64,000 nucleotides of DNA from Photorhabdus laumondii subsp. laumondii (lineage in GTDB: Bacteria; Pseudomonadota; Gammaproteobacteria; Enterobacterales; Enterobacteriaceae). The stretch is from the NCBI RefSeq assembly GCF_003343245.1, contig NZ_CP024901.1, positions 4,774,001 through 4,838,000 on the forward strand, read 5' to 3'. The notes below the pieces were generated by a model that had not been told where the DNA came from, searched no databases, and was given only the letters and a program-made list of their open reading frames with translations. The first letter of the stretch is position 1. Each line of letters begins with the position of its first letter. The position numbers and the translations under genes were made by a program. Below are positions 1 to 8,754 of the stretch, in pieces.

Positions 1-147
1 CCGGGTGGCCTGTTAGGTTTGTCGGGTATTTTAACGAACCAAGCAGAAAGTGTTATTCAGGCTTATACTGATAAATTCGTAATCGATCCTGTTGCGGAAC
101 GGGAAGAATGGTGTCGGATATCTGGGGTAAAAATAGCAACAAATTGA
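1..147 (+). CDS. prmA: Ribosomal protein L11 methyltransferase, C-terminal end (partial)
   Basis: An open frame enters from the left edge and stops at TGA 145-147, giving 48 residues that include a GLSGIL strand and end near EEWCRISG. This matches the C-terminal end of PrmA, the SAM-dependent enzyme that trimethylates ribosomal protein L11. The assignment rests mainly on synteny: prmA lies directly upstream of dusB-fis in enterobacteria. Only the tail is present, so no SAM-binding motif can be checked. Confidence 0.75.
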   Translation, partial: PGGLLGLSGILTNQAESVIQAYTDKFVIDPVAEREEWCRISGVKIATN

Positions 148-359
148 AATTATTTTATTTTGTTATAATCGAAAGTGTAAACTTCAATCACTTATTGATG
201 GTAATCCGTGCTATCAGCAAACTTACTGATAGAAAAATCCTAAGTGATAAACTTTACCAATAACATATAACACCATGTTATTTATGAATAATTATATTTA
301 CCCCAGCAGAAAAGTTGGAAAAAAGTTGTAACAAATGACGATTTGCTCAAAGTTTGGCC

Positions 360-388
360 TTTCATATTTTGCGAAAAATGCGTAATAT
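360..388 (+). promoter_or_regulatory. dusB-fis operon promoter
   Basis: A -35-like TTTCAT (360-365) and a -10 TAATAT (383-388) are separated by 17 bp and followed by a GC-rich discriminator (ACGCGCCC). The layout and much of the flanking sequence match the E. coli fis promoter as I remember it. There, the GC-rich discriminator makes initiation growth-rate and stringently controlled, and Fis represses its own promoter. That regulation is inferred by homology. Confidence 0.8.
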
Positions 389-430
389 ACGCGCCCTTGC
401 AGTCACAGTATGGCCACTCTTTCTTCGTCT

Positions 431-1396
431 ATGCGTATCGGACAATACCAGCTGAAAAACTGTCTTATTGCGGCCCCAATGGCTGGCATAACTGACCGCC
501 CGTTTCGGTCACTATGTTACAAAATGGGTGCAGGTATGACAGTATCGGAAATGCTTTCTTCCAACCCTCAGGTCTGGAAGACAGACAAATCCCGGCTACG
601 TATGGTTCACAGTGACGAACCGGGAATTCGTTCCGTGCAAATTGCTGGAAGTGATCCCGATGAAATGGCAGCGGCAGCGAAGATCAACGTCGCTAATGGT
701 GCTCAGATCATTGATATCAACATGGGGTGTCCAGCCAAGAAAGTGAATCGTAAGCTAGCAGGTTCGGCTTTACTACGTTACCCAGAATTGGTCGAAAAGA
801 TCCTTTCTGCCGTTGTAAACGCAGTAGATGTTCCTGTTACGCTAAAAATTCGCACTGGATGGTCGCCAGAAGAACGAAACTGTGTAAAGATTGCCCAATT
901 GGCCGAGCATTGTGGTATCCAAGCTCTGGCGATCCACGGCAGGACTCGTTCCTGTTTGTTTAACGGAGAGGCAGAGTACGACAATATTCGGACAGTTAAG
1001 CAGACTGTTGCCATCCCGGTTATTGCCAATGGCGACATTACTGACCCGCTTAAAGCCAGAGCAGTGCTTGAATACACCGGGGCTGATGCCCTGATGATAG
1101 GCCGCGCTGCTCAGGGAAGACCCTGGATCTTCCGGGAAATCCAGCACTATCTGGCAACAGGAGAACTGCTGTCACCGATGCCGATTGGCGAAGTGCAGCA
1201 TTTAATGAACGAGCATATACAGGAATTGCACGACTTTTATGGTCCAAGCAAAGGAGCCCGTATCGCACGTAAGCATGTATCCTGGTATCTCCGGGAGCAT
1301 GCTCCTGATGACCAGTTCCGGCGCACATTCAACACCATAGAGGATGCCAGCGAACAGCTGGAGGTGTTGGGGGCATATTTCGAAAATTTTGCGTAA
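431..1396 (+). CDS. dusB: tRNA-dihydrouridine synthase B
   Basis: An FMN-dependent flavoenzyme that reduces specific uridines in the tRNA D-loop to dihydrouridine. The 321-residue product has the Dus TIM-barrel hallmarks: [10 protein letters not shown] near residue 15, and [11 protein letters not shown] with the catalytic Cys at residue 100. It ends EAYFENFA-like, as in E. coli DusB. A longer frame starts at 410, but the family start is MRIGQYQ at 431 and gives the usual length. It is first gene of the dusB-fis operon; fis begins 25 bp after its stop. Confidence 0.95.
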   Translation: MRIGQYQLKNCLIAAPMAGITDRPFRSLCYKMGAGMTVSEMLSSNPQVWKTDKSRLRMVHSDEPGIRSVQIAGSDPDEMAAAAKINVANGAQIIDINMGCPAKKVNRKLAGSALLRYPELVEKILSAVVNAVDVPVTLKIRTGWSPEERNCVKIAQLAEHCGIQALAIHGRTRSCLFNGEAEYDNIRTVKQTVAIPVIANGDITDPLKARAVLEYTGADALMIGRAAQGRPWIFREIQHYLATGELLSPMPIGEVQHLMNEHIQELHDFYGPSKGARIARKHVSWYLREHAPDDQFRRTFNTIEDASEQLEVLGAYFENFA

Positions 1397-1421
1397 TATA
1401 AAGAAAAGAGCTGACAGAACT

Positions 1422-1718
1422 ATGTTCGAACAACGCGTAAATTCTGACGTACTAACCGTTGCTACTGTAAATTCACAAGATCAGGTAACCCAAAAACCTT
1501 TACGTGATTCAGTTAAACAAGCACTGAAGAACTATTTTGCTCAATTAAACGGTCAAGATGTTAATGATCTGTATGAGCTGGTATTGGCTGAAGTGGAACA
1601 GCCATTGTTGGACATGGTGATGCAATACACCCGTGGCAACCAAACACGTGCTGCCCTGATGATGGGCATCAACCGTGGCACACTGCGTAAGAAATTGAAA
1701 AAATATGGCATGAACTAA
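1422..1718 (+). CDS. fis: Nucleoid-associated protein Fis
   Basis: A 98-residue homodimeric DNA-bending protein that stimulates rRNA promoters, recombination and replication functions. The sequence is nearly identical to E. coli Fis, starting [10 protein letters not shown] and ending in the helix-turn-helix with [15 protein letters not shown]. An upstream in-frame start at 1344 lies inside dusB and is rejected because the conserved protein starts at 1422. It is cotranscribed with dusB and followed by an intrinsic terminator. Confidence 0.98.
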   Translation: MFEQRVNSDVLTVATVNSQDQVTQKPLRDSVKQALKNYFAQLNGQDVNDLYELVLAEVEQPLLDMVMQYTRGNQTRAALMMGINRGTLRKKLKKYGMN

Positions 1719-1740
1719 TCACTAAAGTTAGTTCATTAAA

Positions 1741-1775
1741 AAAGGCGCTGTACCTCTTGGTAAAGTGCCTTTTTT
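1741..1775 (+). terminator. dusB-fis terminator
   Basis: An AAAGGCGC / GTGCCTTT hairpin (1741-1748 with 1765-1772, one G-T pair) runs straight into a T-rich tract, 22 bp after the fis stop. Confidence 0.85.
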
Positions 1776-1897
1776 GCCAAACCAAGAAAAGTAATGCCGA
1801 ATTTTGGGGGCCTTACGCAACAAAATGCAGATTATTAGGTTGCCTGGCAATCCTAAAATCTGCATCAAGCCTCTTTCTTGCCTATCTCACAGCGATA

Positions 1898-2024
1898 TAT
1901 ACCCGTTATCCTTCAAGTTGCCTCTTTGTTGGCTGCACTCTCTCACCCCGGTCACATCGTTATCTATGCTCCCGGGGATTCGCTCCCTTGCCGCCGCGAT
2001 GCATCTTGAAATCCATAGGGTATA
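1898..2024 (+). repeat. 127-bp intergenic repeat (MITE-like), copy A
   Basis: The repeat begins TATACCCGTTAT, ends in GGGTATA, and has imperfect inverted ends (TCAAG-containing on both sides) plus a conserved CTCCCGGGGATTC core. It recurs at 6937, 34906 (truncated), 35768, 42436 (inverted) and 45490, always between genes. It is the main content of the 475-bp gap between fis and the efflux gene. Short open frames across it are not genes. Confidence 0.9.
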
Positions 2025-2193
2025 GAACGGTTTCGTTACTTATTGCCTTACCCTATAATTCCATTTTGGTTAGAGTATGTTAGTGTCCTTTTCAGACATA
2101 AAATTTTATTTTAAATACTCTTTTAACCGTAATTTACCAATATTCTTCTCTGATGGCTGACTACTTACAATCCAGAATCCGTCCAACGTCAGC

Positions 2194-3357
2194 TTATTCC
2201 GTAACTGATATATTATTTTCAGTCCTTATTAACATGAAAAAATTGATTATAACTAACAATAAAATAAAACAACCACAGCACATCAAGACAACACCAAGAT
2301 GTTGGCTCCAACCCGCTAGCGCAAGACCTATGCCTAACATCAAATAATAAAGCAAGCCTAATAGCGCTCCTGCTGTTCCCAATCTATCCGTATAATTAAT
2401 CAATGCAGAAGCCAAGATATTAGGGACTGCAATTCCGTAAGACACAACAATCAAAACCATAGGCAAGATAAACAACCAGGTATCTTCCAGAACCATTATC
2501 ATCCCCCCTCCTATCAGGGTGATAATAGAAGCAAGCAACATTAAGTTCGATGAATGCCACCTTTTGTTCAACAAGAATCTATTTAAAAAGGCACCAATAC
2601 CGGCTCCCAGCGCCAAAAGCAATCCGGTATAACCAAACATCTCAGAGGAAAGTCCCAACCGTTCAAAATCGAATGGGGCCAATTGATAATAGCTAAACAA
2701 ACATAGATTAAAGAACGCTATTAACAGCGCATTGCACCAAATTGCTACATCCTTAAGCATGATAATCAAAGTATCTATTAACGATATTGTTACCATTGAC
2801 ACTGGGCGGGTTTCAGGCAGACAAATAGCAGACCAACCTGATAGTAATACCGCAAGTAAAGATAAGCCGGAAAAGACACCTTTATATCCCCAGAAGTACA
2901 CCAAAATAGAACCACTTACCATGCCAACTGCCGGACTTACTGCTAAAGCTACGCCCATGATAGAAAACACACGAGCTAATTCACTTCCTTGATAAGAATC
3001 TCTCATTATTGTTTGAGTTCCTACCGAGCCTACTGCGGCACCGAATGCAGATAACATTCTGGCGGCCAGTAATAATTCAAATTGGACGCTGAACAATGCC
3101 ATTAATGAAGCACCGCTATAGAGTAATAATCCACTCAATATCGTTGGCCGTCTTCCTATGAGATCGCACATACGCCCCCAAACGACTACACCGATAGCAA
3201 AAGCGAAAAAATATAAAGATAAAGTTTGAGCGGCTTGCTCAGCACTCACTTTAAATTCCTTTGCGATATTGGTTAATGCCGGGCTATAGATGGTTTCTAC
3301 AATTTGTGGAAACATCATTAGCGCTGTTGCCAGCGTAAGTCCAAGTTTACGTTGCAT
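2194..3357 (-). CDS. MFS multidrug efflux transporter, Bcr/CflA-like
   Basis: A 387-residue inner-membrane protein with about 12 hydrophobic segments. It has the MFS signature between TM2 and TM3 (WGRMCDLIGRRPTI, residues about 60-75) and a Bcr/CflA-like N-terminus (IYSPALTNIAKEF). It probably exports drugs by proton antiport; the substrate is unknown. The ATG at 3357 is chosen over a TTG at 3375. It is divergent from an AraC-type regulator 103 bp away, an arrangement like nimT/nimR (yeaN/yeaM) in E. coli, so that regulator probably controls it. Confidence 0.8.
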   Translation of the reverse strand: MQRKLGLTLATALMMFPQIVETIYSPALTNIAKEFKVSAEQAAQTLSLYFFAFAIGVVVWGRMCDLIGRRPTILSGLLLYSGASLMALFSVQFELLLAARMLSAFGAAVGSVGTQTIMRDSYQGSELARVFSIMGVALAVSPAVGMVSGSILVYFWGYKGVFSGLSLLAVLLSGWSAICLPETRPVSMVTISLIDTLIIMLKDVAIWCNALLIAFFNLCLFSYYQLAPFDFERLGLSSEMFGYTGLLLALGAGIGAFLNRFLLNKRWHSSNLMLLASIITLIGGGMIMVLEDTWLFILPMVLIVVSYGIAVPNILASALINYTDRLGTAGALLGLLYYLMLGIGLALAGWSQHLGVVLMCCGCFILLLVIINFFMLIRTENNISVTE

Positions 3358-3407
3358 TGTATTTTTCTTAATCAATTAGACCATAAAACGTAAATTAGCA
3401 TGCTCTC

Positions 3408-3437
3408 AATTGTCGCATTACAATAATAAAGACAATT
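3408..3437. promoter_or_regulatory. Candidate operator between efflux gene and AraC gene
   Basis: The inverted repeat AATTGTC (3408-3414) / GACAATT (3431-3437) with a 16-bp spacer lies in the divergent promoter region, close to the regulator start. It may bind the AraC-type regulator. This is inference from position and symmetry only. Confidence 0.35.
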
Positions 3438-3460
3438 TATTTATTAAATAGGACATAAAT

Positions 3461-4240
3461 ATGACATGGCTTTCTCGTGATGATAGTTTTGATCCTGATA
3501 GCTTTGGAGTACCGGTAGTAGGGATTGCGGCTGAACTAGGCCAGCATGACTCAGGATTTCATCAACATGAAATGGGACAATTATTATTTACCCAGCAAGG
3601 GTGCATCAATATCACCCTGGCAGATCACTTATGCATACTTCCACCAACTCGGGTTGCCTGGATTCCACCGCGTATTATTCATAGAGCAGAAATAAAAGGC
3701 TCCGTCGGGTATCGTTCGATTTATTTAGATGTAAATCGGATCGGATATTTAGCAGAACACGTTGAGGTATTGGAAGTTACACCTCTGTTACGCGAAGTAT
3801 TAGAGAGAATAGCGCTGGCTCCCTTTAATACAGATTGGTTACAAGGATCTGCTGCTAACCTATTGGCTGTTTGTTTTGACGAAATCCATCTGGCAAAAAG
3901 AGAACCGACATTATTACCACTCCCTTTTGACCGCCGTTTGGCCCGTATTCCTATGACCACACTGCCACCAACACTCAAAATACTGGCAATGAATATCGGA
4001 GCCAGCGAAAAAACCATCAGTCGGATATTTCGCCGAGAAACAGGACTTAGCTATCAACAATGGCGACAACAGTGGCGTTTAATCAAGTCTATAGAATTAC
4101 TAGCAAAACAGGGTAATTTGTCATCTGTCGCTAGCGAATTAGAATTTGCCAGTGATAGTGCTTTTGCAATCTTTTTCAAGAAAATGACCGGTCGATCACC
4201 AAGAGAATATATGTCTGCTTATAAGGAACGTAGTTATTGA
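3461..4240 (+). CDS. AraC-family transcriptional regulator, NimR-like
   Basis: The 259-residue protein has an N-terminal cupin-like sensor domain (HQHEMGQLLFTQQG, residues about 28-41, then WIPPRIIHRAEI). The C-terminal third carries the double helix-turn-helix of AraC proteins (KTISRIFRRETGLSYQQWRQ, then FASDSAFAIFFKKMTGRSPREY). The architecture resembles the E. coli repressor NimR/YeaM. Divergence from an MFS efflux gene suggests it controls that gene. Its last ten bases (4231-4240) are also the first part of a 16-bp tandem array that continues past the stop. Confidence 0.85.
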   Translation: MTWLSRDDSFDPDSFGVPVVGIAAELGQHDSGFHQHEMGQLLFTQQGCINITLADHLCILPPTRVAWIPPRIIHRAEIKGSVGYRSIYLDVNRIGYLAEHVEVLEVTPLLREVLERIALAPFNTDWLQGSAANLLAVCFDEIHLAKREPTLLPLPFDRRLARIPMTTLPPTLKILAMNIGASEKTISRIFRRETGLSYQQWRQQWRLIKSIELLAKQGNLSSVASELEFASDSAFAIFFKKMTGRSPREYMSAYKERSY

Positions 4241-4352
4241 AGTAAATAGTTATTGAAGTAAATAGTTATTGAAGTAAATAGTTATTGAAGTAAATAGTTA
4301 TTGAAGTAAATAGTTATTGAAGTAAATAGTTATTGAAGTAAATAGTTATTGA
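4231..4352. repeat. 16-bp tandem repeat array at the end of the AraC gene
   Basis: Seven perfect copies of AGTAAATAGTTATTGA run from 4241 to 4352, preceded by the last ten bases of the unit (4231-4240), which encode the final residues and stop of the AraC-type regulator. Every unit carries the stop, so copy-number change leaves the protein intact. Perfect identity implies recent expansion by slippage. Confidence 0.97.
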
Positions 4353-4367
4353 GGTGATATACAAAAA

Positions 4368-4416
4368 TTGCCGACATCAAAGGAACCATTCACCATATAA
4401 ACATAGACGTCGGCAA
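4368..4416 (-). terminator. Inverted repeat downstream of pirB, possible terminator
   Basis: TTGCCGAC (4368-4375) and GTCGGCAA (4409-4416) form an 8-bp perfect stem with a 33-nt loop, 68 bp beyond the pirB stop. The long loop and weak T-tract make it an imperfect intrinsic terminator. It also lies downstream of the AraC gene, so it may serve both strands. Confidence 0.4.
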
Positions 4417-4483
4417 GTGCATCAAATAATTAAATAAAAGCTAATAACATTCTACGTACATAAAATATACTTGTTAAAAGCTA

Positions 4484-5743
4484 TTATTTTTCATCATCAT
4501 TTATTAACTGATAAGATACAGCGATATTTGCTGCCTGACCTGCTAATGGGCTGTAATCACTGGACAAATATATCCCTGCAATATAGTGACTTTCACCAAC
4601 ATAAAATTTCCTATATCGAGATGTTCCAGGTGCGCCAAATGACAATGAACGACCATCACTCAAAGTAAAGACCGCTTGATCAACAGCACCATTGCCCCAT
4701 ACTTCCAAACTGGTAATTCGACTGCCATTCAGAGAAATAGATGCCGTCTCACCAGATATTGTACCTAATCGATGGCTATTACCATCATCAAAAACAACGG
4801 TCAGCCCTCCGACTCTCGGAGCCCCTCCAATACGCACAATATGCCCCGTTAACGAATCTATCTTTCTTCTTTTTCCTCCATTAAGAGCCGGTTTGAGAGG
4901 TGGAGCCATATCTTTCTCTGGAGTCAATGCCTGAATTCTGGCTTTTGCTGTTTGACGATCAAAGAAAGTAGAATAACTTAAAACATCAACATAGATTCTA
5001 TTATTTACCGACTCGGCTTCACTTAATTTATCCCAAATACTGATATATTCAACCCCATGTAAACGACAGTGACCATGAACAGACATAACATTATTTGCAA
5101 CAGTGTCAGCCGTCGAGTTATTAAGAGCATCATTAAGCTCTCTATCATATATATTATTAATATAACTATTAGCCTGTTCTACCGTCTTTTTGATTAATCC
5201 TCGGACTTTTTCAATATCAATATCACTAAGCCCGATTTCATTTCTTCTCTCTAAACCAGCAACCCAATATGTTATCTGCATCATAACCGTAGTAGAAAAC
5301 ATGGGTAATATTTGATAGTTAACATCATCCGAAAAATTATTAAATTTTTTGTGATAACCATCTATATTTTCTGCCAGATTATTAAAAGCACTCCTCGCTT
5401 CTTCAGATCCTGGATGCTTATCAAGAAGGTCAGCAACGGTTGCCATTCGCTCTTGTATATATGCAATATCACCAGCAAGGATACCTTTAATCGTCTTTAA
5501 CGCAGACTCCTCTATCATCCTCTCAATTTGTTTGACAATCCCTTCCCATATATTTTCTTTCGATTGAGGCCAGAATAAACCGACTAAAAAAGATATAGCA
5601 GGGCCAACTGAAGGTATAAAAGATATTCCCCCGATGATTGCATTTTTTACAATATCAGTAACATCCCACTCTACTGCACTCGTTTTTACGGCATATTCAT
5701 TAGCCACAATGGTTCTTATGTCTAAAACATTTTCTGTATGCAT
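4484..5743 (-). CDS. pirB: PirB binary insecticidal toxin subunit
   Basis: The 419-residue protein matches the Photorhabdus PirB family, related to PirB of Vibrio parahaemolyticus. The N-terminal half (about residues 20-270) is helical with a hydrophobic segment (IIGGISFIPSVGPAISFLVGLF). In family structures this half resembles the pore-forming domain I of Bacillus Cry toxins; the C-terminal half is a beta domain comparable to Cry domain II. No signal peptide is visible. It needs PirA for full toxicity in characterised relatives. It starts 29 bp after pirA with an AAGGG ribosome-binding site, in the same operon. Confidence 0.93.
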   Translation of the reverse strand: MHTENVLDIRTIVANEYAVKTSAVEWDVTDIVKNAIIGGISFIPSVGPAISFLVGLFWPQSKENIWEGIVKQIERMIEESALKTIKGILAGDIAYIQERMATVADLLDKHPGSEEARSAFNNLAENIDGYHKKFNNFSDDVNYQILPMFSTTVMMQITYWVAGLERRNEIGLSDIDIEKVRGLIKKTVEQANSYINNIYDRELNDALNNSTADTVANNVMSVHGHCRLHGVEYISIWDKLSEAESVNNRIYVDVLSYSTFFDRQTAKARIQALTPEKDMAPPLKPALNGGKRRKIDSLTGHIVRIGGAPRVGGLTVVFDDGNSHRLGTISGETASISLNGSRITSLEVWGNGAVDQAVFTLSDGRSLSFGAPGTSRYRKFYVGESHYIAGIYLSSDYSPLAGQAANIAVSYQLINDDEK

Positions 5744-5772
5744 AATGGAACCCTTTAATTAAAATGAGATGT

Positions 5773-6174
5773 TTAAACCAAATTTGCCGTCACATAAGCA
5801 ACTTTATCCGTATTATTATAGATAACAAATTTACTATAATAAAAAGAGTTATTAGGCACGTTTAACACCTTCTCTTCTCCTAATCCTACATCTATAGAAC
5901 CAGACTCAAACCATTCAGAGGTAAAACTATGAGACCAGTAAAATTTAGCCGTGACACTATTTGATAGCCCGGTATTTACAACTCTCAGAGATCTTCTGGA
6001 TTCTGGAATTATTGGTGTATCTATTCTAAATACTTCCACACTAGCATGAGGTGATATAGTCACATCACTCAAAGGACCAACTGCATTTAAGTCTTTATGT
6101 ACTGGAACAGGGGAATTAGAATAAAACTCTGCTTTCTGCTCATCTGAATCAACAACAATGGTTATTCTAGACAT
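5773..6174 (-). CDS. pirA: PirA binary insecticidal toxin subunit
   Basis: A 133-residue beta-rich protein, first gene of the pirAB operon. Relatives resemble Cry domain III and assemble with PirB. Start choice: the ATG at 6174 (MSRITIVVDSD) has AGGAAA at 6181-6186, six bases upstream. An in-frame ATG at 6189 would give 138 residues but has no Shine-Dalgarno of its own and overlaps that site. No signal peptide is seen. The gene is preceded by a long AT-rich region that presumably holds its promoter. Confidence 0.92.
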   Translation of the reverse strand: MSRITIVVDSDEQKAEFYSNSPVPVHKDLNAVGPLSDVTISPHASVEVFRIDTPIIPESRRSLRVVNTGLSNSVTAKFYWSHSFTSEWFESGSIDVGLGEEKVLNVPNNSFYYSKFVIYNNTDKVAYVTANLV

Positions 6175-6936
6175 ATTTATTTTCCTCATTAAAATTTAAA
6201 TAAAATTCACTCAACTTACATATAAATATTTTCAAAACACAGTATTACCACTTAATTAAAGATGCTCTTTAACCATTATAGAACCACTATTTCCTTTGAA
6301 ATTTAATTCCCCAATATATTACATGGACTTTACATACCACAATAACTCACAAGAATATTAAGATATACACACTATAAGTAATGTCATTAATGAGACATAT
6401 CTAAAGCAAGTCACAATAATACAAAACTATAGCAGATATATAGTTCATGTCAACGCTCTGCTTCAATGAAATTACTATTATTTAAGAGTTGATGGAATTA
6501 TATGATATATAAAAAACACATATAAAAACATATATAAAAAATTTAAATATAAATTATTTCCATTACGTTATTAACCTGGATTTATAATATTAATATTAGT
6601 TACTGTAGCGCTATATAATTCTATTCTTTATTTTATAAATTTAACTTTATCCAGTGGACTATAATAATTCACCAAATTCATTCACAACGTTAAAATGACA
6701 ATAAATAAAATAGTCTGGTATCCCAAGAATATATTTCCGTTATATCCGCATCAATAATATTTTTCATTACTAATTGGTTATATCCTCTACAAGATAACGG
6801 ATGAATATTCTTAAAAACATTCTCTTTCTAATGAAAGAAAATTAAATTAATAGCAAAATAATTTTAACTGTAGATTTTAGCCACTAAAATTATACTGAAT
6901 ACAATTCATTTACCTTTCATTACTCCACCAATAAAC
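6175..6936. other. AT-rich non-coding region upstream of pirA
   Basis: About 760 bp of very AT-rich sequence without a credible open frame lies between pirA and a repeat copy. It presumably carries the pirAB promoter. AT-richness of this kind commonly attracts H-NS-type silencers; that is inference. No specific site could be assigned. The 212 bp between the repeat and livF (7065-7276) also shows no gene. Confidence 0.6.
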
Positions 6937-7064
6937 TATACCCGTTATCTTTCAAGTTGCCTCTTTGTTGGCTGTACTTCACTCACCCCGGTCACATAGT
7001 TACCTATGCTCCCGGGGATTCACTCCCTTGCCGTCGCGATGCATCTTGAAATCCATAGGGTATA
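6937..7064 (+). repeat. 128-bp intergenic repeat, copy B
   Basis: TATACCCGTTATC at the left and ATCCATAGGGTATA at the right flank the same core as copy A, in the same orientation. With copy A it brackets the efflux/AraC/pirAB block. Confidence 0.9.
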
Positions 7065-7276
7065 TATTGCTTAAAATATGACGAGAAAACACAGAAAAAA
7101 TAAGGGCAGATTTCAAAGTATTTGAAACCACACTCGTTGCCCCAATCTCAGATAATACCAAACTTAAAGCACTATTAATGGCGTAATGGCGTCCTCACCT
7201 TGGGAAAAACCACCTTCCCAGTACGACGAGGATAATCAACCATCTGAATTCCCTTCCTGTGAAAAAGAATATCTCT

Positions 7277-7978
7277 CTATCCCCCCAAATACGCATTTCT
7301 CACAGCTTCATTAACCAATAATGCAGACCCGCTGTCTTCTAGTACGATCTGACCGTTTTCCAATACATATCCTCGGTCAGCCAATTTCAACGCCTGATTT
7401 GCATTCTGTTCAACTAAAAAGATTGTCATCCCCTCTTCCCTCAACTGCTGGATAGTATCGAAAATCTGAATGATAACTATCGGCGCCAATCCCAATGAAG
7501 GCTCATCCAACAACAATAACTGTGGCTGACTCATTAAAGCACGGCCAATTGCCAACATTTGCTGTTCACCACCGGACATCGTTCCAGCCCGCTGGTGACG
7601 TCTTTCCTGTAAACGCGGAAATAGATCATAAACCCGCTCAATGCGCTGCTGATACTGAGTCTTATCAGCAAAAAAACCGCCCATTGCCAAATTCTCTTCC
7701 ACTGTCATACGAGCAAACACTCTGCGCCCCTCAGGAACAATCGCAATGTCCTCACGCATAATACGAGATGTCGGCCATTGGGTGATGTCCTTACCACGAA
7801 AAATAATAGAACCTTCGGTTGCTCTGGGTTCACTACATAAGGTACTAAGCAATGTTGTTTTTCCTGCGCCATTTGCACCAATCAGAGTGACAATTTCTCC
7901 CTGCTGAATATTCAGGCTAACCTGATGCAACACCTGAACTTCCCCATAGTGGGCAGATACCCGCTTAAATTCCAACAT
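7277..7978 (-). CDS. livF: Branched-chain amino acid ABC transporter ATP-binding protein LivF
   Basis: A 233-residue ABC ATPase and last gene of livKHMGF. It has Walker A GANGAGKTTLL (residues about 34-44), signature MSGGEQQML, Walker B LLLLDEPSLGLAP and the switch-His motif FLVEQN. With LivG it forms the ATPase pair energising leucine/isoleucine/valine uptake through LivHM. It begins two bases after the livG stop, so translation is probably coupled. Confidence 0.96.
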   Translation of the reverse strand: MLEFKRVSAHYGEVQVLHQVSLNIQQGEIVTLIGANGAGKTTLLSTLCSEPRATEGSIIFRGKDITQWPTSRIMREDIAIVPEGRRVFARMTVEENLAMGGFFADKTQYQQRIERVYDLFPRLQERRHQRAGTMSGGEQQMLAIGRALMSQPQLLLLDEPSLGLAPIVIIQIFDTIQQLREEGMTIFLVEQNANQALKLADRGYVLENGQIVLEDSGSALLVNEAVRNAYLGG

Positions 7979-7980
7979 AA

Positions 7981-8754
7981 TTAATACACCTCGCCCAGAT
8001 ATGCCCGGATAACATCCGGATTGTTACGAATCTCTTCTGGCCGTCCTTGCGCCAAAGACATTCCCTGATTAACAACATAGATACGATCTGAAATTCCCAT
8101 CACCAATTTCATATCATGTTCGATTAACAATACAGAAACTTGATGATGTTCCCTCAGTTCAGCAATTAAAGCATTAAGTTCCTCTGTCTCTTTCGGATTC
8201 AGCCCCGCAGCAGGTTCATCCAGCATCAAAATTTCCGGACGAGCTACCATACAGCGGGCAATCTCCAAACGCCGTTGCTGACCATATGCCAGATTACCTG
8301 CCTGTCTGTTTGCCAGTGGTAACAAGCCAATCCGTTCTAACCAAGTTATCGCCCAATCTACAGCCTTAGATTCTGCCTGGCGGAATGCCGGCGTTTTAAA
8401 AAGACCGGCAAAAAGACCTCTTTTCAGATGCTGATGCTGCGCCACTAATAGATTCTCTATCACTGTCATCTCCCGGAACAACCGCACATGCTGGAATGTT
8501 CTGATAACGCCCATACGAGCAATAGCCTGCCCAGATAACCCTTCCAGATGTTTTTCCCGCAGCTTTATCGTACCGCTAGTCGGACAGTAAAATCCTGTCA
8601 GACAATTAAAGATCGTGGTTTTCCCTGCACCATTAGGGCCAATAAGAGAAACAATTTCCCTCTGATTTAACCTCAGGGCAACGTTGTTAACCGCCAGCAA
8701 GCCACCGAAGCGCATGGTCAGATCGGAAACTTGCAATAATGGTGTTGTACTCAT
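7981..8754 (-). CDS. livG: Branched-chain amino acid ABC transporter ATP-binding protein LivG
   Basis: A 257-residue ABC ATPase: Walker A GPNGAGKTTIFN, signature LAYGQQRRLEIAR (the YGQQ variant typical of LivG), Walker B ILMLDEPAAGLNP, and LLIEHDM. It partners LivF in the Liv importer. Its start overlaps the livM stop by four bases. Confidence 0.96.
   Translation of the reverse strand: MSTTPLLQVSDLTMRFGGLLAVNNVALRLNQREIVSLIGPNGAGKTTIFNCLTGFYCPTSGTIKLREKHLEGLSGQAIARMGVIRTFQHVRLFREMTVIENLLVAQHQHLKRGLFAGLFKTPAFRQAESKAVDWAITWLERIGLLPLANRQAGNLAYGQQRRLEIARCMVARPEILMLDEPAAGLNPKETEELNALIAELREHHQVSVLLIEHDMKLVMGISDRIYVVNQGMSLAQGRPEEIRNNPDVIRAYLGEVY

Noticed and set aside
1757..2083. 108-codon open frame on the plus strand after fis
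   Set aside because: It starts within the fis terminator and runs through the 127-bp repeat; no ribosome-binding site or family resemblance.
4241..4352. Tandem repeats as a CRISPR array
   Set aside because: Units are directly adjacent with no spacers and are only 16 bp long; no cas genes nearby. No CRISPR array was seen elsewhere in the window.
7065..7276. Possible small gene next to livF (plus-strand frame starting near 7189)
   Set aside because: It overlaps the livF 3' end, has no ribosome-binding site and no known relative.
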